A stretch of DNA of 64,000 bases from Microbacterium sp. BH-3-3-3 (GCF_007679045.1 NZ_VEFS01000004.1:186001-250000), one strand, 5' to 3'; positions 1-10,957 are shown, numbered from the stretch's first letter. The notes: generated by a model not told the origin, from the letters alone. Made by a program: numbers and translations.

Positions 1-138
1 CGCCTCGAGGGCAGCAAGGCCCGCGGGTCGTGCGTCGGCGGCGCCCTGAAGTTCGGAATCGGACGGCGTGCCGCTGCACCCGGCGAGTAATCCCGTGAGC
101 GCGAGGACCCCAACCCGCAGGGCGCGGCGGCCGGTCAA
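1..138 (-). CDS. Partial lipoprotein (N-terminus only)
   Basis: The frame gives a short basic N-terminus (MTGRRALRVG), a hydrophobic stretch and a lipobox LLAGC with the lipidated cysteine at residue 21, followed by a Ser/Thr/Asp linker. This is the classic layout of a type II signal peptide of an exported lipoprotein. The start is a TTG (136-138) whose bases overlap the TGA stop of the membrane protein upstream, so the two are probably translationally coupled. The gene continues beyond the left edge, so no function can be assigned. Confidence 0.6.
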   Translation of the reverse strand, partial: MTGRRALRVGVLALTGLLAGCSGTPSDSELQGAADARPAGLAALEA

Positions 139-629
139 TGCAGCATCAACTTCGCCGAGATGAGCAGCGCCGACACGATCGCCGCGCCCGCGGCCGTGAG
201 TACGACCCCCAGGGCCGAGTAGCCGCGGAGGCGTGCTCCGGCGGTCGCCACCACGACGAGGTACGCCATGGCGACGCCGACGCCCCACAGCAGAGCGGTG
301 GGCAGCGACACCCCGAACGCGACGAGCACGACGACCACCAGCAGCGGGAGGAAGGTCACCGACACCATCGGCGCGCTCACGCGCAGGTGGTGCAGGAAGA
401 TGCGCGAGGGGCGGTCCGTCGAGGTGTCGCCCAGCGAGTAGGCGAACACGTGGGTCGCGAAATACACGACGTTCGTGAGCGCGACCACCGCGATCACCAG
501 CGCGAGGTCGGTGGTGCCCAGGCCGATGAGGGTGGATGCCGAGACCAGGGCTCCGTAGCATCCGGCACTGATGCGCTCGGCGGCGTCGTGTCCGAGGGTG
601 CGGGATGGGCGGTCGTCCATGGCGGTCAT
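135..629 (-). CDS. Small polytopic membrane protein
   Basis: A 164-residue protein with a soluble N-terminus of about 20 residues followed by roughly four hydrophobic segments (around residues 24-60, 88-108, 110-128 and 138-158). It starts ATGA-overlapped with the stop of the FUSC gene upstream and its own stop overlaps the start of the lipoprotein downstream, so the three form one minus-strand operon. No family is recognised. The alternative start at the second Met (618-620) would shorten it by three residues. Confidence 0.75.
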   Translation of the reverse strand: MTAMDDRPSRTLGHDAAERISAGCYGALVSASTLIGLGTTDLALVIAVVALTNVVYFATHVFAYSLGDTSTDRPSRIFLHHLRVSAPMVSVTFLPLLVVVVLVAFGVSLPTALLWGVGVAMAYLVVVATAGARLRGYSALGVVLTAAGAAIVSALLISAKLMLH

Positions 630-1651
630 CCTCTCGCGGTGCGCCGGCGCAGCGCCGCCGACACGATCGCGACGACGGTGCCGACCGCGACGCCGATGAT
701 CGTCTCGATCACGCGGTCGCGCAGCAGCATCTCGGGCGTCGCGGGCGAGGCCAGCGAGATCATCAGCAGGGCGAGCGGGGTGATGAAGACCATCGCGATG
801 CCGTAGTTGCGGCCCACGAACAGCTCCGACAACGCCTGGAACGCCACGGCGACGAGGATCGTGAGCCACGGCGGGAGGTGCAGCGCGAGCAGTCCCGCCG
901 CGATCAGCACGCCCAGCAGGGTCCCGAGCAGTCGCTGGGCTCCGCGGATGAGCCGCGCCGTCACGTGCGCGCCGCCGACCGCCGCGACCGCACCGACCAT
1001 GGCCCAGTACCAATGAGTGCCCACGAGCAGGGCCCCCGCGAGACCTGCGAGCAGGGCGGCGACGCCGACGGTGGCGGTCATCTCCCACGCGACCGGGCCG
1101 ATCGACGGTCGGGGGCGGGTGGGGCGCGCCCACGATCCTCGGCGGGCGAGCACGAAGGCGACGGTGACGATGATGCTCCACGCGACGCTCGCGCCGCCGA
1201 CGAACAACACGAGCAGCAGCGACGGCCAGCCGGCCGGAAGACTCGCCGTCGCACCGCCGGCGAACACCGCGAAGAGCGCTCCGGGCGGATGCCACTGCGA
1301 GCGGTAGGCGAAGAGGGTCACGGTCGCAGCGATCGCCGCCACGACCACGACGCCCACGACGGCCGGGCTCGACAGCGCCGACACGACGGTGCCGATCAGC
1401 ATGGACGAGACCAGGATCGCGCCCGCCGTCGCCTGCATGATCACGCGCGGACGCGGCTGGTCGGTGCGACCGTAGAGCGCCGCGAACGCGCCGAAGCTGG
1501 CGTACACGCTGAGGTCGAGGCGGCCGATCAGCAGCAGCACGATGAGCGGCACACCGACGCTGAGAACGGCGCGCACCGCGACCCGGTGGTCTCCCTGACG
1601 GGGTCCGACCCGGATCACCCCGGTCCACACGCGCCCCCGGGATTCCGCCAC
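626..1651 (-). CDS. FUSC-family inner membrane protein
   Basis: A 341-residue protein with two blocks of hydrophobic segments separated by a basic, proline-rich linker (around residues 165-185), the layout of the FUSC/aromatic-acid exporter-like family. The C-terminal block contains the family-like arginine-rich loop after the fourth helix. It lacks the long cytoplasmic domain of E. coli YccS/AaeB and is about half their size, as in many actinobacterial members. Likely a membrane transporter or permease component; no substrate can be read from the sequence. First gene of a three-gene overlapping operon with the next two minus-strand genes. Confidence 0.75.
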   Translation of the reverse strand: MAESRGRVWTGVIRVGPRQGDHRVAVRAVLSVGVPLIVLLLIGRLDLSVYASFGAFAALYGRTDQPRPRVIMQATAGAILVSSMLIGTVVSALSSPAVVGVVVVAAIAATVTLFAYRSQWHPPGALFAVFAGGATASLPAGWPSLLLVLFVGGASVAWSIIVTVAFVLARRGSWARPTRPRPSIGPVAWEMTATVGVAALLAGLAGALLVGTHWYWAMVGAVAAVGGAHVTARLIRGAQRLLGTLLGVLIAAGLLALHLPPWLTILVAVAFQALSELFVGRNYGIAMVFITPLALLMISLASPATPEMLLRDRVIETIIGVAVGTVVAIVSAALRRRTARG

Positions 1652-1765
1652 CCCACCAGCCTACGCTTCGCGTGTTCGCTCTCCCGTCCGCTCCGGGGGA
1701 GAGGGCGACGGATGCCGCGGCGTCAAGGAGGTGGCATCCGTCGCCCGATCTGCTGGGCTGGGGGC

Positions 1766-1885
1766 ATGGACGCCGAACGCGAGAAGGGGCCGATCGAGCC
1801 CGGCCCCGAGCCCGACACCACCACCGCGGCCGAGGCCGACCGCTCCGACGACTCCCTCGACAACGACGATCAGCCGATCGAGTGA
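1766..1885 (+). CDS. Possible small acidic protein (39 aa)
   Basis: A 39-residue ORF beginning MDAEREKG and ending DDQPIE, rich in Asp, Glu, Pro and Thr and lacking hydrophobic segments. Small acidic proteins of this composition are common in Microbacteriaceae, but no strong Shine-Dalgarno sits at the right distance (an AAGGAGG lies about 37 bases upstream). Function unknown; it could be a chance ORF. Confidence 0.3.
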   Translation: MDAEREKGPIEPGPEPDTTTAAEADRSDDSLDNDDQPIE

Positions 1886-1964
1886 CCTCTCGACGTCGAG
1901 GGGAGCGCACGGGCGCCGTCAGCGGCATCCGTAGGCTGGAAGCCCCCGACTCGCGAGGAGAGAC

Positions 1965-2429
1965 GTGTTCCGCACGCCCCTGACCCTGTTCCGCACGCTC
2001 GCGATCGCCGAGGCGATCTCGTGGACGCTGCTCATCGGCGGCCTGATCCTGCGCGCGGTCGCCGATCTGCCGCTCGCCGTGACCATCGGCGGCTCGATCC
2101 ACGGCTTCGTCTTCTTGGCCTACGGCGCGACCGCCGTGCTCGTCGCCCTCAACCAGCGCTGGGGTGTCGGCCCCGCCGTGGTGGCCGTGGCCAGCGCGGT
2201 GATCCCCTACGCGACCGTTCCGACCGAGATCTGGCTGCACCGCACCGGGCGCCTGCGCGGAGACTGGCGTCTCGACGCCACCGACGACCCGCGCGATCAG
2301 CGGCCCCTCGACCGACTGCTGCGCTTCTTCCTGCGGCGTCCGTGGGCGCTCGCCCTCGCGTTGGTCGCCGCCGTGGCGCTCGTGTTCGTCGTGCTGCTGA
2401 TCGTGGGCCCGCCGGGCGGCAAGGGCTGA
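1965..2429 (+). CDS. DUF3817-type membrane protein
   Basis: A 154-residue protein that begins MFRTPLTLFRTLAIAEAISW, typical of the DUF3817 family (short actinobacterial membrane proteins of unknown role). Three hydrophobic helices fill residues 8-88, followed by a charged stretch carrying a Pro-Thr-Glu-x-Trp motif, then a fourth helix at residues 125-148. The GTG start is preceded by GAGGAGA at good spacing. It faces the minus-strand secreted protein downstream, so the two genes converge with a 13-base gap. Confidence 0.8.
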   Translation: MFRTPLTLFRTLAIAEAISWTLLIGGLILRAVADLPLAVTIGGSIHGFVFLAYGATAVLVALNQRWGVGPAVVAVASAVIPYATVPTEIWLHRTGRLRGDWRLDATDDPRDQRPLDRLLRFFLRRPWALALALVAAVALVFVVLLIVGPPGGKG

Positions 2430-2442
2430 GTCCGTCTCGAGC

Positions 2443-3015
2443 TCACCGCACGTGGATGCGCACCGCCGACGGCGCGATGCGGCACGTCGCGATGAAGGTC
2501 TGGACGGTGCCCGACACCGTCGCTCCGGCGACCCCCGTGTCGAGTAGCTCGACCGCGCCGCCGCTCGCGTGCAGGGTGGGCGTTGCGTCGCTGAAGCGGT
2601 GCATCGCACCCCCGTTGCGGCTCGAATACCAGACGTCGATGTCGATCCGCTCGATCGGCCCGGTGGTCGAGGTCGCACGCCAGTCGATGGCCGCCAAGCC
2701 TCCGCCGCGGCTCTCCATCGTCAGGGTCACGCTGCCGCATTCCTCGCCGCCGACCGCTTCGGTGCGCAGGGGCTGATCATCGGGCGTGATGTCGGCGCCG
2801 CAGAGATCGATCGAATGGATGCGGGCGTATTCGCGTGCTTTTCCGGTGATGCTCGAGCAGTCCGCCAGCAGCGCGGTCGCCACGCTCGCCGCGAAGGGAT
2901 CGTCGGGTCCGGCACCGGCCGGTGTCGGCATCGGAGACGCGGCGAGCAGTGCCGCCGTCGCGATGGCGGCGAGGCCGAGGGCGCCGAGCGACGCGAAGAT
3001 CGTGCGCACGCCCAT
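2443..3015 (-). CDS. Secreted protein of unknown function
   Basis: A 190-residue protein with an N-terminal signal peptide (hydrophobic residues 7-26, Ala-rich cleavage region) and a mature part with five cysteines, four of which could pair in disulphides. The remainder alternates polar and short beta-like segments, with no catalytic motif that I recognise. Standing alone between converging and separate genes, it is probably an exported or surface protein. Confidence 0.65.
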   Translation of the reverse strand: MGVRTIFASLGALGLAAIATAALLAASPMPTPAGAGPDDPFAASVATALLADCSSITGKAREYARIHSIDLCGADITPDDQPLRTEAVGGEECGSVTLTMESRGGGLAAIDWRATSTTGPIERIDIDVWYSSRNGGAMHRFSDATPTLHASGGAVELLDTGVAGATVSGTVQTFIATCRIAPSAVRIHVR

Positions 3016-3081
3016 GCTCGCCCCCTTCGTTGCGGTCGAGGGAAATCTACGCGCGGGCGGGCCGCGCGGCCATGGCTTGCG

Positions 3082-4185
3082 TCAGCGCTTCGTCGACACC
3101 GTCACCGTGAACTTGCGATCGCGCGCGACCTGACGGGTCGATCCGACCAGGCGTTCGAGGGCGGGCCGGTACTGCAGGGCGGAGTTCCACACGGTCCACA
3201 GCTCCCCGCCGGGGGCGAGCACGCGGGCGGCGTCGGCGAACATGCGCGGAGCGAGCTGGTCGGTGACCGCGGCCCCCGAGTGGAAGGGCGGATTCAGCGC
3301 GATGAGCGACGCCGTGGCATCCGGCTGCGATCGCATCATGTCGTCGCGCACGACCTGCACGCGGTCGGCGACGCCGTTGGCTTCGGCGGTGGCGCGGGCC
3401 GACGCGACGGCGATGGCCGACTGATCGCACGCGATGACCTCGAGCGACGGATGCCGCACGGCCAGGGCAGCGGCGACGACCCCGGTTCCGCAGGCGAGGT
3501 CGATCGCACGGCCATCGCGGAGAGCGGGGAGGTGCGCCAGGAGCAGGCGCGTGCCGATGTCGATCGAGGCGCCGGCGAAGGCGCCGCCGAAAGCTCGGAT
3601 CCGGATGCCGTCGACCTCCGCGGCATCCGGTTCGGGCTCGACGCCGTCGTGCGGACCGCGCGCGATCAGCACGCGGGACTTCTGCCGCGCGTGGCTGACG
3701 TCGAGGCGGTCGAACCTTTCGCGCAGCACGTCGTTCATGGTCACGGTCATGTGCTTGAGGCGTCCGCCGGCGTACACGACGACGTCGGGGTGCGCGTGCA
3801 GGGCGATCAGGCCCGCGATGTCGGCGAGGGCGCGCAGGGATCGGGGCAGGCGCAGCAGCACGACGCGGGCGCCGGAGAGCAGCGACGCGTCGAGGGCGTG
3901 CGAGGTGAAGGCGTCGTGGAGATCCGCCTCGACCGCGTTGGCGCGGAGCGCCTCTTCGCCGAGGATCTCGTCTTGATGCACGCGGATGCCGCGCGCCCCG
4001 GCATCCGCCGCGCCCAGGGTGAGAGCGCCGAAGGAATCGCCGATCACGACGAGTTCTCCCTCGCCGAGGCGGGCGCGGTCATCAGCGGATTCGTCGAGGA
4101 TCAGCCGATCGGCTGCGTCGACCGCGACGAGGTCGGGGCCTTCGAGATCGGGTCTGCGGCGGAGAGCATCGAACGAGAAGGGCAC
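3082..4185 (-). CDS. RsmC/RlmG-like class I SAM-dependent methyltransferase
   Basis: A 367-residue protein. The C-terminal half has a Rossmann methyltransferase fold with the SAM-binding motif DLACGTG (about residue 230), an acidic end of strand two, and the catalytic motif NPPF (about residue 295) used by N2-guanine rRNA methyltransferases. The N-terminal half looks like the degenerate methyltransferase-like domain of RsmC and RlmG, and the total length fits those enzymes. The probable role is methylation of a guanine in 16S or 23S rRNA. Which of the two rRNA targets applies cannot be decided from the sequence alone. Confidence 0.8.
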   Translation of the reverse strand: MPFSFDALRRRPDLEGPDLVAVDAADRLILDESADDRARLGEGELVVIGDSFGALTLGAADAGARGIRVHQDEILGEEALRANAVEADLHDAFTSHALDASLLSGARVVLLRLPRSLRALADIAGLIALHAHPDVVVYAGGRLKHMTVTMNDVLRERFDRLDVSHARQKSRVLIARGPHDGVEPEPDAAEVDGIRIRAFGGAFAGASIDIGTRLLLAHLPALRDGRAIDLACGTGVVAAALAVRHPSLEVIACDQSAIAVASARATAEANGVADRVQVVRDDMMRSQPDATASLIALNPPFHSGAAVTDQLAPRMFADAARVLAPGGELWTVWNSALQYRPALERLVGSTRQVARDRKFTVTVSTKR

Positions 4186-4240
4186 CGTGCCACGCTACCG
4201 GGCCGTGCTTCGAACGTGCCCGTCATCGGGCGGTGCGGGT

Positions 4241-4390
4241 TTACCGGGTGCCGAAGTGGAACGGCAGGGCCAGCGAGGCCGAGACGAGGATGATGCCGAG
4301 CGCGAAGAACAGCGCGGGTGCGGCGAGCGAGAACGACAGTCCGGTGAGCAGCATGCCGCCGACGAACAGGATGAGCGAGACGATGAACAT
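4241..4390 (-). CDS. Two-helix small membrane protein (49 aa)
   Basis: A 49-residue ORF starting MFIVSLILFVGG and ending HFGTR, made almost entirely of two hydrophobic helices split by a Ser-Leu-Ala-Ala-Pro turn. A GGGAACCCC stretch precedes the ATG, a weak ribosome site. It lies between the EI24-type gene and the methyltransferase on the same strand. Small membrane proteins of this type are common in actinobacteria and have no assigned function. Confidence 0.55.
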   Translation of the reverse strand: MFIVSLILFVGGMLLTGLSFSLAAPALFFALGIILVSASLALPFHFGTR

Positions 4391-4414
4391 GGGGTTCCCT
4401 TCGGTCGCTCCAGG

Positions 4415-5248
4415 CTATCGTGCCGCGTCGGCGCTCCGGTCCGCGGGCGGGGGCGGCGTGGCGGCGGCGGGGTGTTCCCCGGGGTCTGTTCCGGATGCCG
4501 CTGGGCCGGAGCCGGGCCGGACGGGGCCACCGAGCGCCGAGAGCGTCCACAGCGTGCTGCCGGCCACGGCGGCCGGCATGACGGCGACGGCCCCGAGGGG
4601 CACGAGGAAACACAGCTGGGTCGCCACGCCGAAGCCGAGGGCCCGGGCGCGGTGGTCTTTGACGATCGCGCGCCGGGCGCGTCGATCGAGACCGCGCGCC
4701 GAGAGCGAGCGCGAGGTGAGCTCGTCGGCCAGGAGCCAGCCGGTCAGCGCGACACCGGTGACGAAGCCCAGGACGCCGCCGACGAAGGGGATGAGCCCGA
4801 TCACCCACGCGAGCAGCGCCGCGAGGATGCCGCGCAGGATGAGGCGCACGCTGTCGCCCACGGCGCGCCAGAAGCCGTAGTCGGCGTCGGGAACGGTGCC
4901 GGTGACGCTGCGCTCGGTGGCGCGCCAGATGCGGTCGTAGAACGGCTCGCCCACCGCGAGGGTGACGGCGGTGAACGACACCACGACGATCAGCAGCGCG
5001 GCGCCGAACGAGGCGACCCCGATGGCGGTGCGCACGGTCGTCGCCCAGAACGGGGCCCACGTGTCGGCGAAGGGGGTCCAGTCGTCGACGAGCCCGGGGA
5101 GCACGAGACCCCACCCGATGAGCGCTCCCGCGAAGACGAGGCCCACGAGCGTGCCGGGGATGAGGCCGAGCGCCATCGCCCCGGGCGTGCGACGCCACTG
5201 ACCGAGCCCGCGGAGCAGGAGCCCTGCCCCGGTGAGGAATTCGCGCAT
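4415..5248 (-). CDS. EI24/CysZ-like membrane protein
   Basis: A 277-residue protein with about four to six hydrophobic segments and the EI24-family signature region Gly-Glu-Pro-Phe-Tyr-Asp (about residues 100-105) before a charged loop and a Gly-Leu-Ile-Pro-Phe-Val helix. Relatives include CysZ-type sulfate permeases and many uncharacterised actinobacterial proteins. The last 45 residues are a Pro/Gly/Ala-rich hydrophilic tail. The ATG lies six bases behind a promoter-like element, so the transcript is probably leaderless. Sulfate transport is possible but not shown; no cysteine-synthesis gene is nearby. Confidence 0.75.
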   Translation of the reverse strand: MREFLTGAGLLLRGLGQWRRTPGAMALGLIPGTLVGLVFAGALIGWGLVLPGLVDDWTPFADTWAPFWATTVRTAIGVASFGAALLIVVVSFTAVTLAVGEPFYDRIWRATERSVTGTVPDADYGFWRAVGDSVRLILRGILAALLAWVIGLIPFVGGVLGFVTGVALTGWLLADELTSRSLSARGLDRRARRAIVKDHRARALGFGVATQLCFLVPLGAVAVMPAAVAGSTLWTLSALGGPVRPGSGPAASGTDPGEHPAAATPPPPADRSADAAR

Positions 5249-5254
5249 GCGGGA

Positions 5255-5276
5255 AGTCTGTCACCGACTTCCGACA
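5255..5276 (-). promoter_or_regulatory. RecA_NDp-like promoter of the EI24 gene
   Basis: Read on the minus strand: TGTCGGAA, eight bases, then CAGACT, then six bases to the ATG at 5248. The geometry equals that of six other sites in this window and of the mycobacterial PafBC-dependent promoter (TGTCRGTG-N8-TAnnnT). The distance implies a leaderless mRNA. Confidence 0.5.
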
Positions 5277-5300
5277 TCGTCCGGAACCGGGTCGCGCCGG

Positions 5301-5322
5301 TGTCGGAGGCCCCTGGCAGGAT
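5301..5322 (+). promoter_or_regulatory. RecA_NDp-like promoter of the 5329 gene
   Basis: TGTCGGAG (5301-5308), eight bases, CAGGAT (5317-5322), then six bases to the ATG at 5329. Divergent to the similar element serving the EI24 gene, so one 50-base region carries two outward promoters. Confidence 0.5.
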
Positions 5323-5328
5323 GCCGGT

Positions 5329-6159
5329 ATGCGCATCCGCACCACGTCGACCCAGCGCACCTACCGCTACGTGCGCCTGGCGATCATCGGGGCCACCGTG
5401 TTCCTCGCGGTCGGGGTGGGCGTGCAGATCGCGGGCGGGGGAGTGCTGCCCTCCGTCAGCGCCGCGTACTACACGCCCGCGGGGCCGGTCTTCATCGGAG
5501 CGCTGACCGCCATCGCTCTCGCGTTGCTCGCGCTGTCGGGGCGCAGTCTCGAGCAGGGGCTCCTCGACATCGCGGCCGTGCTGGCGCTGGTGGTGGCCTA
5601 CGTACCGACGACGGTGGCCGCGGGCGTCTGCCCGAGCGTCGCGCGCTGCGTGCCGCCCGAGGTGCAGGCGACGGTGGCGAACAACGCGGTCTCGGTGGCG
5701 GTCATCGTGGTGGTCGGGGTCGTGGCGGCGATCGTCCTCGCACGGGTGCAGGGCACGGCGACGCCAGGCGTGTTCCTCACGGCCGGGATCGTGCTCGCGC
5801 TGACGGCTGCCCTGGCGACCTGGGGGACGGCGGCTCCCGAATCGTTCCTCGCCGCCGCGCACGAGGTCGCGGCCGTGGCGTTCTTCCTCGCGATCGCGGG
5901 TGTCGCCGCGCTCGCCGCGTGGCGCCCGCAACCACGCGGTGCTCCCCGTCGGGGCGTGCGGACCGCCTACGGCGTCGTGGCGGCGGCCATCCTCCTGACG
6001 CTCGCGCTGCTCGTTGCCGGGGTCGTGCTCGGGGTGGACGAGAGAGGCTTCCCCGTCGTGTTCGTGGGCGAGGCGGTGGCGCTCGCGCTGTTCGCGGTGT
6101 TCTGGCTCATCCAGACCATCGAGCTGTGGAACCAGCCGGATCCGAGCCTGCGGGAATAG
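5329..6159 (+). CDS. Polytopic membrane protein of unknown function
   Basis: A 276-residue protein with a short basic N-terminus and about seven to eight hydrophobic helices spread over its length, ending in a short polar tail. One extracytoplasmic loop carries a Cys pair (CPSVARC, about residues 101-107). I do not recognise the family. It is transcribed away from the EI24-type gene from a shared intergenic region and ends 21 bases before the HAIR boxes of the Clp gene. Confidence 0.65.
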   Translation: MRIRTTSTQRTYRYVRLAIIGATVFLAVGVGVQIAGGGVLPSVSAAYYTPAGPVFIGALTAIALALLALSGRSLEQGLLDIAAVLALVVAYVPTTVAAGVCPSVARCVPPEVQATVANNAVSVAVIVVVGVVAAIVLARVQGTATPGVFLTAGIVLALTAALATWGTAAPESFLAAAHEVAAVAFFLAIAGVAALAAWRPQPRGAPRRGVRTAYGVVAAAILLTLALLVAGVVLGVDERGFPVVFVGEAVALALFAVFWLIQTIELWNQPDPSLRE

Positions 6160-6180
6160 CCGAGGCGGCCTCGCGTTGAA

Positions 6181-6229
6181 GTTGATACGACGGCGCTCAA
6201 GATGCAAACTTGAGCGAACCGCACTCACG
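6181..6229 (+). promoter_or_regulatory. Two tandem HAIR-like (HspR) operator boxes
   Basis: Box 1 is GTTGATA-N7-GCTCAAG (6181-6201) and box 2 is CTTGAGC-N7-ACTCACG (6209-6229). The actinobacterial HspR-associated inverted repeat is CTTGAGT-N7-ACTCAAG, so the half-sites match at four to six of seven positions with the exact 7-7-7 spacing. The inner arms also form a perfect palindrome CGCTCAAG-N7-CTTGAGCG. They sit directly upstream of the Clp ATPase ribosome site (CAGGAG), implying HspR repression and heat induction. Confidence 0.7.
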
Positions 6230-6246
6230 TATCACAGGAGACGGAA

Positions 6247-8772
<2,526 letters not shown>

Positions 8773-8784
8773 CGAATCTCTTCT

Positions 8785-8818
8785 CGACGCCCCCGGTGCT
8801 GCGGTGCCGGGGGCGTCG
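8785..8818 (+). terminator. Strong hairpin after the Clp gene
   Basis: A perfect 12-bp stem (CGACGCCCCCGG with CCGGGGGCGTCG) and a ten-base loop begins 13 bases after the Clp stop codon. No long U-tract follows, as is usual in high-GC actinobacteria. Confidence 0.7.
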
Positions 8819-8836
8819 TCGTGTGTGCGGGCGGCG

Positions 8837-9172
8837 GCGGGCGCGGGCGTCGGGGTGTGCCGTCGTGCGGATGAGGTGGGCGGCGCGCCGTGATTCGGTG
8901 GGGTGTGCGCGGTGTGTCGGGGGTCCGGTCCGCGGGACGGGGGTTCGCCCGGCGCGGGCGTTGCGGGGTGCCGTCGTGCGGATGCCGTGGGCGGCGCGCC
9001 GTGATCCGGTGGGGTGTGCGCGGTGTGTCGGGGGTCCGGTCCGCGGGACGGGGCTTCGCCCGGCGCGGGCGTTGAGGGGTGCCGTCGTGCGGATGCCGTG
9101 GGCGGCGCGCCGTGATCCGGTGGGCCCTGTGCGGCGTGTCGGGGGTCCGGTCCGCGGGACGGCGGAACGCGG
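8837..9172 (+). repeat. Three tandem 111-bp direct repeats
   Basis: The unit containing GTGCCGTCGTGCGGATG starts at 8857, 8968 and 9079, exactly 111 bases apart, with near-identical flanks (GGGGGTCCGGTCCGCGGGAC in each). Since 111 is divisible by three, reading frames stay open through the repeats on both strands and give proline/arginine-rich pseudo-proteins. I see no ribosome site, start or known domain, so I treat the tract as a noncoding minisatellite filling the 456-base gap between the Clp gene and the oxidoreductase. Confidence 0.8.
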
Positions 9173-9200
9173 GCGGTGCCCTGCGCCCCCCCTGCCCGGA

Positions 9201-9222
9201 TGTCGGAGGTTCGAGGCAGAGT
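9201..9222 (+). promoter_or_regulatory. RecA_NDp-like promoter of the 9229 gene
   Basis: TGTCGGAG (9201-9208), eight bases, CAGAGT (9217-9222), then six bases to the ATG at 9229. A GTAGGAG also lies between the -10 and the ATG and could serve as a ribosome site if transcription starts further upstream. Confidence 0.5.
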
Positions 9223-9228
9223 AGGAGC

Positions 9229-10110
9229 ATGAGTCGTATCGGCACGATCTTCAGCCCGTACCCGCACCCGCCCGAAGAGCTGCGCGACGCCGCGCGAGCG
9301 GCAGAAGACGCCGGGGTCGAGGAACTGTGGCTGTGGGAGGACTGCTTCCGCTCGTCGGCGTGGGCGGCCGCTGCCGCGGCGCTCGCCGTCACCGACCATC
9401 TGCGCATCGGCGTGGGCATCGCACCGCTCCCGCTTCGCAACGTCGCCGCCTCGGCGATGGAGGTCGCGACGATCGAGCGCATGTTCCCCGGACGACTCCT
9501 TCCTGGTTTCGGCCACGGGGTGCAGGACTGGATGCGCCAGGTGGGGGCGAAGGCGGCCTCGCCGCTGACGCTCATGCAAGAGCAACTCCCGGCGCTGCGC
9601 GCTCTGTTGGCCGGAGAAACGGTCAGCACCGAGGGGCGGTACGTGAAGCTTCGCGACGTCGCGCTCGATTGGCCGCCCGCCCAGGCTCCGCTCGTCTATG
9701 CGGCAGCCGAGGGCCCGAAGACGCTGGCGCTGGCGGGGGCGGTGGCCGACGGCGTCGTGCTCGACAGCCGGCACACGGTCGACGAGATCGCAGCGGCGGT
9801 GCGCACCGTGAACGACGCGCGGGCGGGAGCGGGTCGCCAGGGCCGCGCCGACATCGTCGCCTACGTGCTCACCGCGTTCGGTCCCGACGCGCGCGAGCGC
9901 GCCACCGCCGTGCTCGCCGACCGCGAAGACGCCGCCGATCGTGTGCTCGCGGGCTCCGTGTCCGAAGTCGCTGAGGGCGTCGCCCGCTTCCAGGCTGCGG
10001 GAGTCGACGACGTCGTGCTCCTGCCGACCGACGACGTCGATCTCGCTGCCTTCTTCTCGGCGGTCGGCCAGGTCGCGGTCGCCGTCCCCGACGCGGGAGG
10101 CGTCTCATGA
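9229..10110 (+). CDS. LLM-class (luciferase-like) flavin- or F420-dependent oxidoreductase
   Basis: A 293-residue TIM-barrel protein of the luciferase-like monooxygenase superfamily: N-terminal strand IGTIFSPYP, the Glu-Asp pair of ELWLWEDCF, the beta-3 region IGVGIAPLPLRN, the FPGRLLPGFGHG phosphate-binding stretch and a C-terminal helix VSEVAEGVARF. It probably uses reduced F420 or FMN to reduce an unknown organic substrate. Its stop overlaps the start of a second family member (ATGA), so the pair is likely co-translated and may form a heterodimer, as luciferase subunits do. Confidence 0.8.
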   Translation: MSRIGTIFSPYPHPPEELRDAARAAEDAGVEELWLWEDCFRSSAWAAAAAALAVTDHLRIGVGIAPLPLRNVAASAMEVATIERMFPGRLLPGFGHGVQDWMRQVGAKAASPLTLMQEQLPALRALLAGETVSTEGRYVKLRDVALDWPPAQAPLVYAAAEGPKTLALAGAVADGVVLDSRHTVDEIAAAVRTVNDARAGAGRQGRADIVAYVLTAFGPDARERATAVLADREDAADRVLAGSVSEVAEGVARFQAAGVDDVVLLPTDDVDLAAFFSAVGQVAVAVPDAGGVS

Positions 10111-10883
10111 CTCGCGGTGTCGTCTCGCTCGGCGTCGCGGGGTCGCTCGGGCCCGACGCGATCGCGGCGATCGCCCCCGCCGTCGAAACAGCCGGCTTCC
10201 ACACCCTGTGGGTCAACGACACTCCCGACGGCGACGCCCTCGCGGCGCTCGCCGCCGCGGCCCGTGTCACCGACCGGCTACGGCTGGCCACGGGCGTCGT
10301 GCCCGTCGACCGTCGACCGGCCTCCGAGATCGCGGTGGAGGTGTCGTCGCTGGGCCTCCCGCTCGACCGGCTCACAATCGGCATCGGCTCGGGCATGGCC
10401 CGCCAAGGAGCCCTCGCCCGCGTCCGCGAGGCCGTCGAGCAGCTGCACGATGCGGGCATCGAACGCGTGCTGGTCGGAGCCCTCGGGCCCAAAATGCGCC
10501 GTACCGCGGTGGAACTCGCCGAGGGCGTGCTGCTGAACTGGGTGCCGCCCGTCGAGGCGGCACAGCAGGCGAGCGAACTCCACTCCCTCGCTCCCGCGAC
10601 GCACGTGGCGGTCTACGTGCGCACGGCGATCGCCGCCGCGGCGCGCGAACGCCTCGACGAAGAGACCGCCCGGTACGCCTCGTTCCCCAACTACGCCGCG
10701 AACTTCGAACGGATGGGGGTGGATGCCATCGACACGACGATCCGCGACGCCTCCGGGCTCGACGACGCCCTCGACGCCTACACCGGGGCGGCCGACGAGG
10801 TCGTGCTGCGCGCGATCGTTCCCGACGACACGGTCGAGGCCTACCTCGAGTTCGTGCGGCGCACGGCTCCGACGCCGGGCTGA
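10107..10883 (+). CDS. Second LLM-class oxidoreductase, coupled to 9229
   Basis: A 258-residue luciferase-like protein, shorter than its neighbour, with the strands VSLGVAGSLG and LRLATGVVPVDRR, the helix VSSLGLPLDRLTIGIGSG and a C-terminal YTGAADEVVLRAI element. The ATG overlaps the upstream stop by four bases. Because several loops are missing relative to the partner, it may be a non-catalytic or differently specific subunit. The substrate is unknown. Confidence 0.75.
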   Translation: MTRGVVSLGVAGSLGPDAIAAIAPAVETAGFHTLWVNDTPDGDALAALAAAARVTDRLRLATGVVPVDRRPASEIAVEVSSLGLPLDRLTIGIGSGMARQGALARVREAVEQLHDAGIERVLVGALGPKMRRTAVELAEGVLLNWVPPVEAAQQASELHSLAPATHVAVYVRTAIAAAARERLDEETARYASFPNYAANFERMGVDAIDTTIRDASGLDDALDAYTGAADEVVLRAIVPDDTVEAYLEFVRRTAPTPG

Positions 10884-10957
10884 GGCGAGGGCGGGCGGCG
10901 ACGCCGGCGAGGGCGGGCGGGCGACGCCGGCGAGACCGGCCCGATAGTGTGCGACTC

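Noticed and set aside
8837..9172. CRISPR array
   Set aside because: The repeats are contiguous 111-base units without unique spacers, and no cas gene is near.
8796..9224. Repetitive Arg/Val-rich protein encoded by the 111-base tandem repeats
   Set aside because: No ribosome site or known domain, equally open on the opposite strand, and composition typical of random high-GC DNA.
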